NCBI RefSeq assembly: GCF_002257705.1
Contig: NZ_LSLK01000037.1
Coordinates: 1-30,265 of the forward strand
Direction: 5' to 3'
Length of the DNA stretch: 30,265 nt
DNA from: Sporomusa silvacetica DSM 10669
GTDB lineage: Bacteria; Bacillota; Negativicutes; Sporomusales; Sporomusaceae
Part shown: positions 21,632-29,988 of the stretch, one piece after another
Layout of the letters: every line of letters starts with the position of its first letter
Position numbering within the stretch: the first letter of the stretch is position 1
The notes under the pieces: model-generated
The model's database searches: none
The model's input: the letters and a program-made list of their open reading frames with translations, nothing else
Told to the model about the DNA's origin: nothing
Translations under genes and position numbers: made by a program

Positions 21632-23464
21632 ATGAAGCGAGAAACAATCCCCAAGCGACGTTTTCAACACAATCATCTGGATTCCATTCAGACATGGACG
21701 CGTTTAGTCCAGGAAAAGGTTATGGATAGCGATAGCATTCAGCAGGAAATTGCCAGTTCGTGGGGTCGATGTATTTCAAGTGGGCTGGATCCTTTATCCC
21801 CAATAAAGCCTGCCAACCAACCTATAGTGGACAGTAGGCGGCTGCTGGAACAAAATGAGAATGGAAAACTACTCGACATTGCAAGGCTGCAGATGAAGCA
21901 GCTTTATTGCAGTATTAAGCACAACGGTCACTATATTGTTATTCTAACTGTTTTGGATGGAGTGGCGCTGGAAGTTCTTGGTGACAAAAAGATGTTAGCA
22001 GTCGGTGAACGTCTAGGCGTCACGGCGTTTGGTTCATGCTCAGAGAAATATTTAGGCACAACGTCAGCGGCCATATGTATGACGGAAAAACGTCCATTCC
22101 GGGTCATGACGACTGAACATTTTGCGCAGGATATGCAGGAATGGTGCTGTTCAGGTGCTCCAATTTTTAATGATTGCGGCAAATTGGTGGCTGTCTTGAA
22201 TGTGTCGAATATCAATTATAAAGCGCACTATCGGTATATATTGGATTTAACTACTGCGACGGCAAGAGCCATCGAGGCAGAGATTAAATTTCGGAAATTT
22301 CACCATATGTATAATAAAACCTATCATTACCTAACCTCAGTGTTGGAGAGTATGCCTGAATATCTTTTACTTATTGACAATAAAGGAAAGATTGATCATC
22401 TAAATTCACGTGCGGCTTCTATTTTGGGGAAATCACAACAAGATTGCGTGGGGAAAAGTGTTGTCGACGATTTCGCCAGCACATACACTGACCGGTGTTT
22501 GGAGTGTAACGCCGAGTTGACCTGGCAGACTGGTAAGGGATCGACAGTAGAATTTACCTCACTGGCGAAGACACTTGCCAGTCGAAATGGGGACAATGGT
22601 TATGTTGGTATAATAAAACCGCTTGGTTTAGTTAGGAATGCGGGCAATAAAGCTGGTTATACCTTTAGCGATATAAAATACTGCAGTAGTCTGATGGAAA
22701 AAGTGATTACCCGTGCAAAAAAAGCTGCTGTGAGCGAGTTAGAAATATTGATATATGGGGAGAGCGGTATTGGCAAAGAATTGTTTGCCCAATCCATTCA
22801 TAATTATAGCCATAGAAGCGAAGGTCCCTTTGTTACTATCAACTGTGCCGCTTTGCCCATAGACTTAATGCAAAGTGAGGTGTTTGGTTTGGAAGAAGGA
22901 ATGTTCAACGGTGCTAAACGAGGGGGAAATCCCGGGAATTTTGAGCTGGCACAGGGCGGTACCATCCTTTTGGATGAAATCGGTGATATGCCGCTGGAAC
23001 TACAGGCTAATCTACTAAGGGTATTGCAGGAAAAAGCGGTTACGCGAATTGGGGGGCGGAAGCAGATTCCGTTGGATGTGAGAATTATATCAGCGACAAA
23101 TAAGAATCTCTACAGTGAAGTTATGGCTGGGCGTTTCCGAGATGATTTATACTACCGGCTTTCGGGCATGGCGATAAATATTCCGGCTCTGCGGGATCGA
23201 AAACAGGATATAGAAAAACTGTTTAGTTATTTTATCGAAAAGCATCGTGCAACTATGGGTGTTTGCGGTAATATTCAGATCACTCCCGATGCTCTTAAAG
23301 TACTTGTGGATTATGATTGGCCAAGCAATGCGCGCGAAATGGAACAGATAGCGATGCTTGTATTAAATAATATTCAAACGAATTGTGATACCATTACAAT
23401 AGAAGATTTGCCCGAATTCTTAGTCTCGCCATCGCGGGAATCCGGATACAGCCTCAAGAAATGA
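21632..23464 (+). CDS. AcoR-like sigma-54-dependent activator lacking a C-terminal HTH
   Basis: ATG 21632 is chosen (AAAGGA site 7 nt upstream); an in-frame upstream start at 21563 has none. Domains of the 610-residue protein: GAF-like sensor as in AcoR-type regulators (about 45-215, ERLGVTAFGSCSEKYLGTT, EHFAQDMQEWCCSGAPIFN); PAS (about 235-335, MPEYLLLIDNKGKIDHLNS); and AAA+ (about 350-585) with Walker A GESGIGKELFA, Walker B ILLDEIGDMP and an arginine-finger region FRDDLYYRL. Two oddities stand out. The sigma-54-contacting loop reads GMFNGA instead of GAFTGA. The protein also stops shortly after WPSNAREMEQ and DLPEFLV, with no Fis-type DNA-binding domain in any frame downstream. It lies just before the Mop operon. 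Confidence 0.88.
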   Translation: MKRETIPKRRFQHNHLDSIQTWTRLVQEKVMDSDSIQQEIASSWGRCISSGLDPLSPIKPANQPIVDSRRLLEQNENGKLLDIARLQMKQLYCSIKHNGHYIVILTVLDGVALEVLGDKKMLAVGERLGVTAFGSCSEKYLGTTSAAICMTEKRPFRVMTTEHFAQDMQEWCCSGAPIFNDCGKLVAVLNVSNINYKAHYRYILDLTTATARAIEAEIKFRKFHHMYNKTYHYLTSVLESMPEYLLLIDNKGKIDHLNSRAASILGKSQQDCVGKSVVDDFASTYTDRCLECNAELTWQTGKGSTVEFTSLAKTLASRNGDNGYVGIIKPLGLVRNAGNKAGYTFSDIKYCSSLMEKVITRAKKAAVSELEILIYGESGIGKELFAQSIHNYSHRSEGPFVTINCAALPIDLMQSEVFGLEEGMFNGAKRGGNPGNFELAQGGTILLDEIGDMPLELQANLLRVLQEKAVTRIGGRKQIPLDVRIISATNKNLYSEVMAGRFRDDLYYRLSGMAINIPALRDRKQDIEKLFSYFIEKHRATMGVCGNIQITPDALKVLVDYDWPSNAREMEQIAMLVLNNIQTNCDTITIEDLPEFLVSPSRESGYSLKK

Positions 23465-23509
23465 CAACAAAGGGAAATTTGATGTGGTTGTAAGGATGAT
23501 TATTTGAGA

Positions 23510-23557
23510 TGCTTAAAAATGATACAAATTAATTTATTTGTGTATAAAAAGTATACA
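23510..23557 (+). promoter_or_regulatory. Two-dyad upstream element, copy 3 (candidate enhancer)
   Basis: TGTATAAAAAGTATACA (23541-23557) is a near-perfect 17-bp dyad. A degenerate partner, TGCTTAAAAATGATACA, is centred 31 bp upstream (23510-23526). Over 36 aligned bases it matches copy 1 at 25. It lies about 173 bp before the sigma-54 promoter at 23730. The downstream dyad overlaps the terminator stem that follows the activator, so part of the match could reflect the terminator. Confidence 0.5.
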
Positions 23558-23588
23558 GACACCCTAGTGGTGTTCGTATACTTTTTTT
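23546..23588 (+). terminator. Terminator of the sigma-54 activator gene
   Basis: AAAAAGTATACAGACACC (23546-23563) pairs with GGTGTTCGTATACTTTTT (23569-23586), with one mismatch, around CTAGT. The T-run makes it a strong terminator, and the A-run makes it work on the minus strand as well. Confidence 0.9.
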
Positions 23589-23913
23589 GTGGTGAAGGTA
23601 ATGTCTGCCTTTTTGGAGATCGCAATAAGAGACATTTTTCAACAAAGATCTTTGGAAGCGGCAGTAACTTTACTGAAATCATATAATCTAAGTGATTCAC
23701 CCGCGTAATTATAGGATATGGAACAACGTTGGCGCAAGACTTGCATTAAGATAAGGCAAGACATTGTTCAATAATTACGATTCTACTATTGCTTGTTGGA
23801 AAAGTCAGCAAATGTTACATGATAAAAACTGTAGTCAAAGGCAGGTAAATGATCAAGATTGAATATTGGGCGAAGTCTTACAAAAATACTATGAGATGGG
23901 GAGAAGTGGAAAA
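23589..23913. other. Control region of the aldehyde oxidoreductase operon
   Basis: Apart from the sigma-54 promoter at 23730 no gene or hairpin of note is seen. About 155 nt separate the predicted transcription start from the first gene. An upstream TTG (23866) is in frame but has no ribosome site. Confidence 0.5.
23730..23745 (+). promoter_or_regulatory. Sigma-54 (-24/-12) promoter of the Mop operon
   Basis: TGGCGC-AAGAC-TTGCA has the invariant GG and GC separated by 10 nt and a near-consensus fit. It lies 184 bp before the aldehyde oxidoreductase start and directly downstream of a sigma-54 activator gene. Confidence 0.82.
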
Positions 23914-26757
23914 ATGTTAAAAAAAATGTTTCTCACTATTAATGGTGCCGAGAAGATGATTGTGTGTGATCAAGAGGAAACGCTGGCCAATGTTCTTCGG
24001 CAAATGGGGCTTACCGGAACTAAGGTCGGCTGCGACATCGGTCAGTGCGGTGTATGCTCTGTGCTTCTTGATGGAAAAGTTACACGCGCCTGTGTAAAGA
24101 AAATGAAAACTGTAAAAGAATACAGCGATGTCGTCACCATTGAAGGAATTGGTACGCCAAACAATCTTCATCCATTGCAACTGGCATGGATTGTATATGG
24201 GGGGGTTCAATGCGGTTTCTGTTCTCCAGGCTTTATTGTTTCAGCTAAGGGCTTGCTAGATACCAATCCCAATCCTACCCGTCAAGACGTGCGGGCGTGG
24301 TTCCAACTGCATCGCAATGCCTGTCGCTGTACCGGCTATAAACCATTGGTCGACGCTGTAATGGCAGCCGCAAAAGTTATCCGTGGTGAAATGACCATGG
24401 AAGATCTTGCTTTTAAAATTCCAGAAGGCGACCGGATCTACAACAGTTATATTCCAAAACCGACTGCTCTTGCAAAAGTAACCGGAGTTTGTGATTACGG
24501 TGCCGACATCAATCAGAAGCTTGGAAAGGATGTATTGCATTTAGCACTGGTTCAAGCCAAAGTATCCCATGCGAATATTTTGTCTATCAATACTTCTGAA
24601 GCGGAAAAAATGCCTGGCGTCTTTAAAGTTATGACAAGCAAAGACATCAAAGGCACCAATCGTCAGAATGGATTATGTTCCATGCCAAATAACAGGGGCA
24701 ACAACTTTGACCGTCCGATCATTAATGATACCAAAGTATTCCAGTACGGCGATGTTTTGGCCATTGTTGCTGCTGATACCGAAAAGAATGCAAGGGCGGC
24801 GGCCGATAAAGTTCAGGCCGAGTTGGAAGTATTGCCGGCATATATGAATGGCCTGGATGCCATTGCTGAAGATGCCATGCAGATACAGCCGGGATATCCG
24901 AATCTATTCCTTGAATTGCCGATTATTAAAGGGGATGAATCGGCCCCGATCATGGAAGAGGCCGCGAATGTGGTAGAGGGAAGCTTTTTCTTGCAAAGGC
25001 AGCCCCATATAGTTCTCGAGCCTGAAGTTGGTTTGGCCTATATTGACGAAGAGGGCCGGCTTACAGTGCAAAGTAAGACCCAGTTTTTGCACTTAATTCC
25101 GCTTGTGGGGGGGCCGGCACTTGGTGTTGCGCCGGAAACTATCCGGGCTATAGAAAATCCAGTCGGCGCCAGTTTTGGTCACAAAATGAGTGCGCACCCC
25201 GAGCTCTTGATGATGGCTGCCGCTTTGGCTACGGAGAAACCGGTATGTCTGCGGTTTGATTATGCGCAGCAATCCTATTTCACAGGCAAGCGCGCATGCT
25301 CATATTATAATGCTAAACTGGCTGCAGATAAAGACGGCAAATTACTCGCAATGGAAACTGATTTCCTATTTGACCATGGCGCTTACCATGAAGGTACCAC
25401 AGAATTTCTGATTGAAAAAGGGTGTCGTTTTATCGGCGCTGGTTATCATATTCCGAGCATCCGGGGTGTAGGCAGGATGTGCTGTTCTAACCATATTCAT
25501 GGCACAGCGTTCAGAGCATTTGGTTCCCCGCAGGCATTGCTTGCCAGCGAATCGCTGATGGATATGTTAGCTGAAAAAGTGGGTATTGATCCTTTAGAGA
25601 TCAGGTATATTAATGCGTTGCGTCCCGGTGGCACCTTTACTTCCGGTTGTGAGCTAGATGTGCATCCATTGCCCAAACTGATAGAAATGATGCGACCGAA
25701 GTATGATGCAGCAGTAGCGAAGGCTAAAGCGGAGTCTAAGCCAGAGAAAAAACGTGGTGTAGGTGTAGCCCTGGCAATGTATGACAGCTCACTTGCGGCT
25801 AATGATTATGCCGAAATCTATATAGAACTCAATTCTGATGGAAGCATCACGCATTATAGCGGCTGGCATGATCAGGGACAGGGAGCGGACGGTGGAGCCC
25901 TGGTATTGGCACATGAAGCACTAAGACCGCTAGGCATCAAGCCTGAGCAAATTCATTTGGTGATGAATGATACCCTCATTACTCCGTATTTAGGGCCAGC
26001 CGCCGGCAGCAGATCTCACTACATGGCCGGTAAAGCAACCATCGATGGGGCAAATAAGCTGATGGATGCCATGAGAAAGCCTGACGGCACCTTCCGCACC
26101 TATGAGGAAATGCAAAAAGAAAATATCCCAACTAAATACACAGGAATGGGTTCAACATCCGGCATTAGTTCAGAATGCAATTTAAATACTATGCAGGGTG
26201 ACCCCAATCCAACCTTTACCTATGGCGTATTTATGGCGGAAGTGACAGTGGATACGAAGACCGGTAAAACCAAGGTGCTAAAATTAACGTTGCATGGTGA
26301 CTTCGGGATTATCGGCAGCCGACTGGCTGTAGACGGGCAAATGTATGGTGGGCTGGCTCAGGGCGTAGGCTTGGCTCTAAGTGAAGACTTCAATGATCCT
26401 AAAAAACATATCACCCCGATTGCACTAGGCCTCCCCTTTGCTGAAGATGTTCCGGACGAAATGGAAGTCGAATATACCGAGACTCCAAGACCTACTGGAC
26501 CATTTGGTTCGTCTGGCTGTGCGGAATTACCACTGGCTGCCACGCACGTTGCAATCATTAATGCTATCTACAATGCTACCGGAGTAAGAATTTATGAAAC
26601 GCCGGCGCTGCCCGCCAAAGTACTGGCCGGATTGCAAGCACTGGAGCAAGGCCAGACTGTGCCGAAGCCCGGACCTTATTTCTTTGGTAATTCTATGGCC
26701 GACAAACTAGAGGAAATAAAGAAAAATCCCATTATTATGCCGAAAAAAGAAGGCTAA
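23914..26757 (+). CDS. mop: Molybdenum aldehyde oxidoreductase, Mop type
   Basis: ATG 23914 with GGGGAG upstream gives a 947-residue single-chain enzyme of the xanthine oxidase family, closely resembling the Desulfovibrio gigas aldehyde oxidoreductase along its whole length. It oxidises aldehydes to carboxylic acids at a molybdopterin-cytosine-dinucleotide Mo centre. The plant-type [2Fe-2S] cluster ligands are in CDIGQCGVCSVLLDG, and the second cluster is in CGFCSPG...CRCTGYKP. The molybdopterin-binding part shows DYGADI, VQAKVSHANI, GTAFRAFGSPQ, GQGADGG and SSGCAELPL; the last holds the catalytic glutamate, with GCAE in place of the GVGE of the D. gigas enzyme. There is no FAD domain, as expected for this class, so electrons leave to an external acceptor, probably the next gene product. 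Confidence 0.95.
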   Translation: MLKKMFLTINGAEKMIVCDQEETLANVLRQMGLTGTKVGCDIGQCGVCSVLLDGKVTRACVKKMKTVKEYSDVVTIEGIGTPNNLHPLQLAWIVYGGVQCGFCSPGFIVSAKGLLDTNPNPTRQDVRAWFQLHRNACRCTGYKPLVDAVMAAAKVIRGEMTMEDLAFKIPEGDRIYNSYIPKPTALAKVTGVCDYGADINQKLGKDVLHLALVQAKVSHANILSINTSEAEKMPGVFKVMTSKDIKGTNRQNGLCSMPNNRGNNFDRPIINDTKVFQYGDVLAIVAADTEKNARAAADKVQAELEVLPAYMNGLDAIAEDAMQIQPGYPNLFLELPIIKGDESAPIMEEAANVVEGSFFLQRQPHIVLEPEVGLAYIDEEGRLTVQSKTQFLHLIPLVGGPALGVAPETIRAIENPVGASFGHKMSAHPELLMMAAALATEKPVCLRFDYAQQSYFTGKRACSYYNAKLAADKDGKLLAMETDFLFDHGAYHEGTTEFLIEKGCRFIGAGYHIPSIRGVGRMCCSNHIHGTAFRAFGSPQALLASESLMDMLAEKVGIDPLEIRYINALRPGGTFTSGCELDVHPLPKLIEMMRPKYDAAVAKAKAESKPEKKRGVGVALAMYDSSLAANDYAEIYIELNSDGSITHYSGWHDQGQGADGGALVLAHEALRPLGIKPEQIHLVMNDTLITPYLGPAAGSRSHYMAGKATIDGANKLMDAMRKPDGTFRTYEEMQKENIPTKYTGMGSTSGISSECNLNTMQGDPNPTFTYGVFMAEVTVDTKTGKTKVLKLTLHGDFGIIGSRLAVDGQMYGGLAQGVGLALSEDFNDPKKHITPIALGLPFAEDVPDEMEVEYTETPRPTGPFGSSGCAELPLAATHVAIINAIYNATGVRIYETPALPAKVLAGLQALEQGQTVPKPGPYFFGNSMADKLEEIKKNPIIMPKKEG

Positions 26758-26793
26758 GAAAGAACGAAACAAAAAATTGGGAGAATGATTGTC

Positions 26794-29115
26794 ATGAATG
26801 CCAGGGAGATACTTGATTTCGCAAATAACTGCATACAGGAAGAACCGGTATATTGTAGTGCTGTTTGTCCAATGCATGTAGATGTGCGCTTACTGATGAC
26901 ACATATACAAAAGGGTAAATTTGCTGAAGCGGCAAGGATATATCGGAGCAAAGTTTTCTTCCCGGGGATTATCAGCAGAACCTGTGAAGCGCCGTGCCAA
27001 AGCAGCTGTTTGCGAAATAAGATTGATGAGCCGCTTGCCATAAGGCGTTTGGAACAGGCGTGCGTAACACTGGCAAAAGGGGATAAGACTTTTGTATCCA
27101 ACGGCTCCCGAAAAAATCAGCACATTGCCGTAGTCGGGGGAGGACTGAGTGGTTTAAGCTGTTCGCTGGAATTGGCCCGTAAAGGTTTTAAGGTAACGGT
27201 TTTTGAAAAGGCCGGACGCCTGGGAGGACGAGTCTGGAGTCTGGATGCCGTAACTTTGCCGCCTGATGTAATTGCTGAAGACCTCAAGATTATTGAGCAA
27301 ACAGGAATTTCTGTTGAACTCAATATTCAGGTTGCGGATCTTGAGCAGTTGGCCTGCGATGCAATTTATGTGGCAACTGGTCAGGCCGGCCATCATTTCG
27401 GGATGGAGTTCGCCGGGGACTTGGTACGCTATGATCCGGTTTCTTTGGCAAGTTCCCGGGAAGGGGTATTTGTTGGCGGGGGGATTATCAGAAGCCTTTC
27501 AGGCTATGCCGCGCTTGATGCTGTTGCCGATGGCGTGCGGGCTGCCAGGTCCATTGAGCGTTATTTGCAGAAGGCGTCGCTGGTCAGTGGGCGGGAAGGA
27601 GAAGGCATACGATCCACTAGGCTATGGACAGATATTGGGGATGTACAAATTCAACAGGCTGTTGCTATTAGTGAGGATAATGGACAGTACACGGAAACGG
27701 AAGCAAAGGAAGAAGCTGCGCGTTGTTTATTGTGTGAGTGCAAGCAATGTGTTAAATCCTGTGAATTTCTGGAGTTTTTTAATCAGTATCCCAAAAAATA
27801 TATTCTTGACATAAGCAAGACAATGACATCCTTGCAGGGAGTCAGAAGTAAGATGATTGCCACACGGATTATAAATTCTTGCAGCTTATGTGGACTTTGT
27901 GCCGAAATCTGTCCTCAGCAATTGGATATGGGTGAGGTTTGCCTTGAAGCCAGGCGCGCTTTAGTGGCAGAAGACAAGATACCACCTGCTTTCTATGATT
28001 TTTGGATGCGAGATATGCTTTTTTCCAGTAGCCCGGAACAGCAACTTTATCGACATCAGCCAGGTAGGAATACAAGTGCATATCTATTTTTCCCTGGATG
28101 CCAATTGGGCGCGTCTTCTCCTGAATATGTTGAAAAAACTTATAGTTATTTAGTGGCTAATCTAAATGATGGAGTCGGATTGGCGCTGGGATGCTGCGGA
28201 GCTCCGGCCGAATGGTCGGGAAACCAGGCGTTATACAAGGAGCATCGGCAACATTTCACAAACGAATGGAAGCAAATGGGTAAGCCGGTAGTTATACTGG
28301 CTTGCCCCACTTGCCAAAAAATGTTTAGCCAATATGCTAAAGAAATTCCCATAGTGTCATTATGGGATATCATGCAAAGAAATCAGTTGCCGAGTGCCAT
28401 AAACAATGGTAATGGTAGTTCTGTAGCTGTGTATGATCCCTGCTCCAGCCGGCACAATCCAGACATGCAGCATAGTATACGAGCTTTATTAAAAAGAATG
28501 AATTATCAAATAGAAGAATTACCCCTCCATGGGAAATATGCCCAGTGTTGTAGTTTCGGTGGGTTAATCGCCCCGATAAATCCAGAATTGGCACAAAAAA
28601 TTGCCCAACATCGTGTAAATGCCAGTCCCTATAATTATGTAACGTATTGTGTTAATTGTCGGGATGACTTTGCCGGACAGGGAAAACCAACCTGGCATAT
28701 TCTGGATATGTTATTCGGAAATAAGGTTGGGGAGTTAGCCCTGCGATCGGCGCCAACTTTCACGGAACGGCGGGAAAATCGCAGACGGCTAAAAGAACGA
28801 TTAGTAGAGTTGTTTTGGGGTGAAAAAATGGAAAGCGACCGACCTGCATACGCTTCCGTGAAGTTGTTGGTTTCGGCGGAATTGATGGAAAAACTGAATC
28901 GGGAATATATTTTGCTAGAAGAGATCCAGCAAGTCATTTATGCAGCAGAAACTAGCGACGGCAAGCTCCTGGATAGCGAAACCGGCCATTATATAGCTCA
29001 TTTGCAAATCGGTATCGTTACGTATTGGGTAGAATATATGTCGTCGGCTGAAGAGACATATTCCGTCTATAACGCATATAGCCACCGGATACAGATTCAG
29101 GAGGAAGAGAAATAG
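26794..29115 (+). CDS. GltD-like flavoprotein fused to ferredoxin and CCG (HdrD/GlpC-like) domains
   Basis: ATG 26794 is preferred (GGGAG 10 nt upstream); an ATG at 26785 is too close to that site. Order in 773 residues: N-terminal GltD-type cysteine domain (CSAVCPMHVD, CEAPCQSSC), FAD fold (VVGGGLSGLSC, about 112-122; VFEKAGRLGGR), a second FAD segment (GVFVGGG, AVADGVRAARSIERYL), two [4Fe-4S] motifs (CLLCECKQCVKSC, CSLCGLCAEICPQ), two CCG domains (FFPGCQLG...GCCGAPAEW; DPCSSRHNP...QCCSFGG), and a ~90-residue C-terminal domain. The NAD(P)H-binding Rossmann insert of normal GltD is not visible. It follows mop by 36 nt and is probably its electron acceptor. I recall such proteins, named pyridine nucleotide-disulfide oxidoreductase/dicluster-binding, beside Mop genes in Desulfovibrio. 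Confidence 0.9.
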   Translation: MNAREILDFANNCIQEEPVYCSAVCPMHVDVRLLMTHIQKGKFAEAARIYRSKVFFPGIISRTCEAPCQSSCLRNKIDEPLAIRRLEQACVTLAKGDKTFVSNGSRKNQHIAVVGGGLSGLSCSLELARKGFKVTVFEKAGRLGGRVWSLDAVTLPPDVIAEDLKIIEQTGISVELNIQVADLEQLACDAIYVATGQAGHHFGMEFAGDLVRYDPVSLASSREGVFVGGGIIRSLSGYAALDAVADGVRAARSIERYLQKASLVSGREGEGIRSTRLWTDIGDVQIQQAVAISEDNGQYTETEAKEEAARCLLCECKQCVKSCEFLEFFNQYPKKYILDISKTMTSLQGVRSKMIATRIINSCSLCGLCAEICPQQLDMGEVCLEARRALVAEDKIPPAFYDFWMRDMLFSSSPEQQLYRHQPGRNTSAYLFFPGCQLGASSPEYVEKTYSYLVANLNDGVGLALGCCGAPAEWSGNQALYKEHRQHFTNEWKQMGKPVVILACPTCQKMFSQYAKEIPIVSLWDIMQRNQLPSAINNGNGSSVAVYDPCSSRHNPDMQHSIRALLKRMNYQIEELPLHGKYAQCCSFGGLIAPINPELAQKIAQHRVNASPYNYVTYCVNCRDDFAGQGKPTWHILDMLFGNKVGELALRSAPTFTERRENRRRLKERLVELFWGEKMESDRPAYASVKLLVSAELMEKLNREYILLEEIQQVIYAAETSDGKLLDSETGHYIAHLQIGIVTYWVEYMSSAEETYSVYNAYSHRIQIQEEEK

Positions 29116-29116
29116 T

Positions 29117-29317
29117 ATGAAAGATTCCGGTACAAAAACGATCATCTGCTGCCGGTGTAAGGTCGCTTTGGAAAACGGGCAAATGGCGTTGTCATATCAA
29201 AGGCAACAGATGTATGCAGACATGCTGAAGTGCCCGAAATGCGGGCAGGTGTATATTCCCGAGCAGTTGGTAAAAGGAAAGATGTTTGAAGTAGAAAAGG
29301 CATTAGAGGAAAAGTAA
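29117..29317 (+). CDS. Small CxxC zinc-ribbon-like redox protein (DVU_1557 type)
   Basis: The 66-residue protein starts 1 nt after the preceding stop, with GGAGGAAGAG upstream. Two CxxC pairs (CCRCKVAL near residue 11-14 and CPKCGQVY near 40-43) could hold one zinc or iron. An N-terminal strand pair and a C-terminal helix (KMFEVEKALEEK) flank them. It matches the small redox protein found between the flavoprotein and later genes in Desulfovibrio-type aldehyde oxidoreductase operons, as I remember that locus. The role in electron transfer or in cofactor assembly is inferred from position. Confidence 0.75.
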   Translation: MKDSGTKTIICCRCKVALENGQMALSYQRQQMYADMLKCPKCGQVYIPEQLVKGKMFEVEKALEEK

Positions 29318-29321
29318 AAGC

Positions 29322-29352
29322 CGCCCGGCCGTTTTACCCATTCGGTCGGGCG
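29322..29352 (+). terminator. Intra-operon hairpin
   Basis: CGCCCGGCCG (29322-29331) pairs with CGGTCGGGCG (29343-29352), with one mismatch. Only a weak pyrimidine tract follows, so it may stall polymerase, protect the upstream mRNA or reduce downstream expression rather than end transcription. It lies in the only large gap (177 nt) of the operon. Confidence 0.5.
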
Positions 29353-29494
29353 ATCCCCTTTCATCGAAGAAACATAAAACTAAATGCAAAGGCTAAAGCA
29401 GATATTCTCCATCACTTCAGGTTCTCCAGAACGTTTAGCGCCGGATTTCTCAACCAAGGCTAAATATATTGGCATGACGAAGGAGGGACAATCT

Positions 29495-29938
29495 ATGACC
29501 GATGAATTGAACCGCATTGCCCAGCTTCGGGCCCAGGGTTTTCACTGTAGCCAGATACTTATGATTTTAGGTCTTGAACAGCAGGGCAAGAGTAATCCCG
29601 ATTTAGTAAGGGTAATGGACGGATTAGCTAATGGATTAGGAAATTGTGGAAAGATATGCGGGGTATTGACCGGCGCAGTATGTGTTTTGGGTCTGCATGC
29701 AGGAAGGGGAGAATTGGAGGAAAAGAAAAATAAATATCTTGAGGACATGATTCATGAGCTTGTCATTTGGTTTGAGGATGAATTCGGTAAAAACTATGGA
29801 GGTATTGATTGTCAAACTATCGTGAATGACGATCCCTTTAATCGTATGCTACGCTGCCCGAACATGGTAATTGAAACGTATCAAAAGGTTATGGAACTTC
29901 TGGAGGATAACGGGTTTATTTATAAACCTTATGAATAA
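29495..29938 (+). CDS. C_GCAxxG_C_C family protein (DVU_1555 type)
   Basis: ATG 29495 has an excellent AAGGAGGG 7 nt upstream; the frame is open from 29384 but without a ribosome site. The 147-residue protein has the family cysteine pattern: C18 in GFHCSQILM, GNCGKICGVLTGAVCVLGL, IDCQTIV and LRCPNMV. The family has a helical fold thought to bind a metal or cluster, and it often sits beside molybdenum hydroxylase and electron-transfer genes. In the Desulfovibrio-type locus a methyltransferase gene normally lies between this and the preceding redox protein; here that position holds only the hairpin and non-coding DNA. Confidence 0.85.
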   Translation: MTDELNRIAQLRAQGFHCSQILMILGLEQQGKSNPDLVRVMDGLANGLGNCGKICGVLTGAVCVLGLHAGRGELEEKKNKYLEDMIHELVIWFEDEFGKNYGGIDCQTIVNDDPFNRMLRCPNMVIETYQKVMELLEDNGFIYKPYE

Positions 29939-29988
29939 TAATCTAAATATAAATCAATTGGAAATGCTGTTGAAAGAGGAAAATTAAC

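Noticed and set aside
27272..27814. 180-codon frame inside the flavoprotein fusion gene
   Set aside because: It is an alternative frame of a gene with clear domain evidence and has no independent support.
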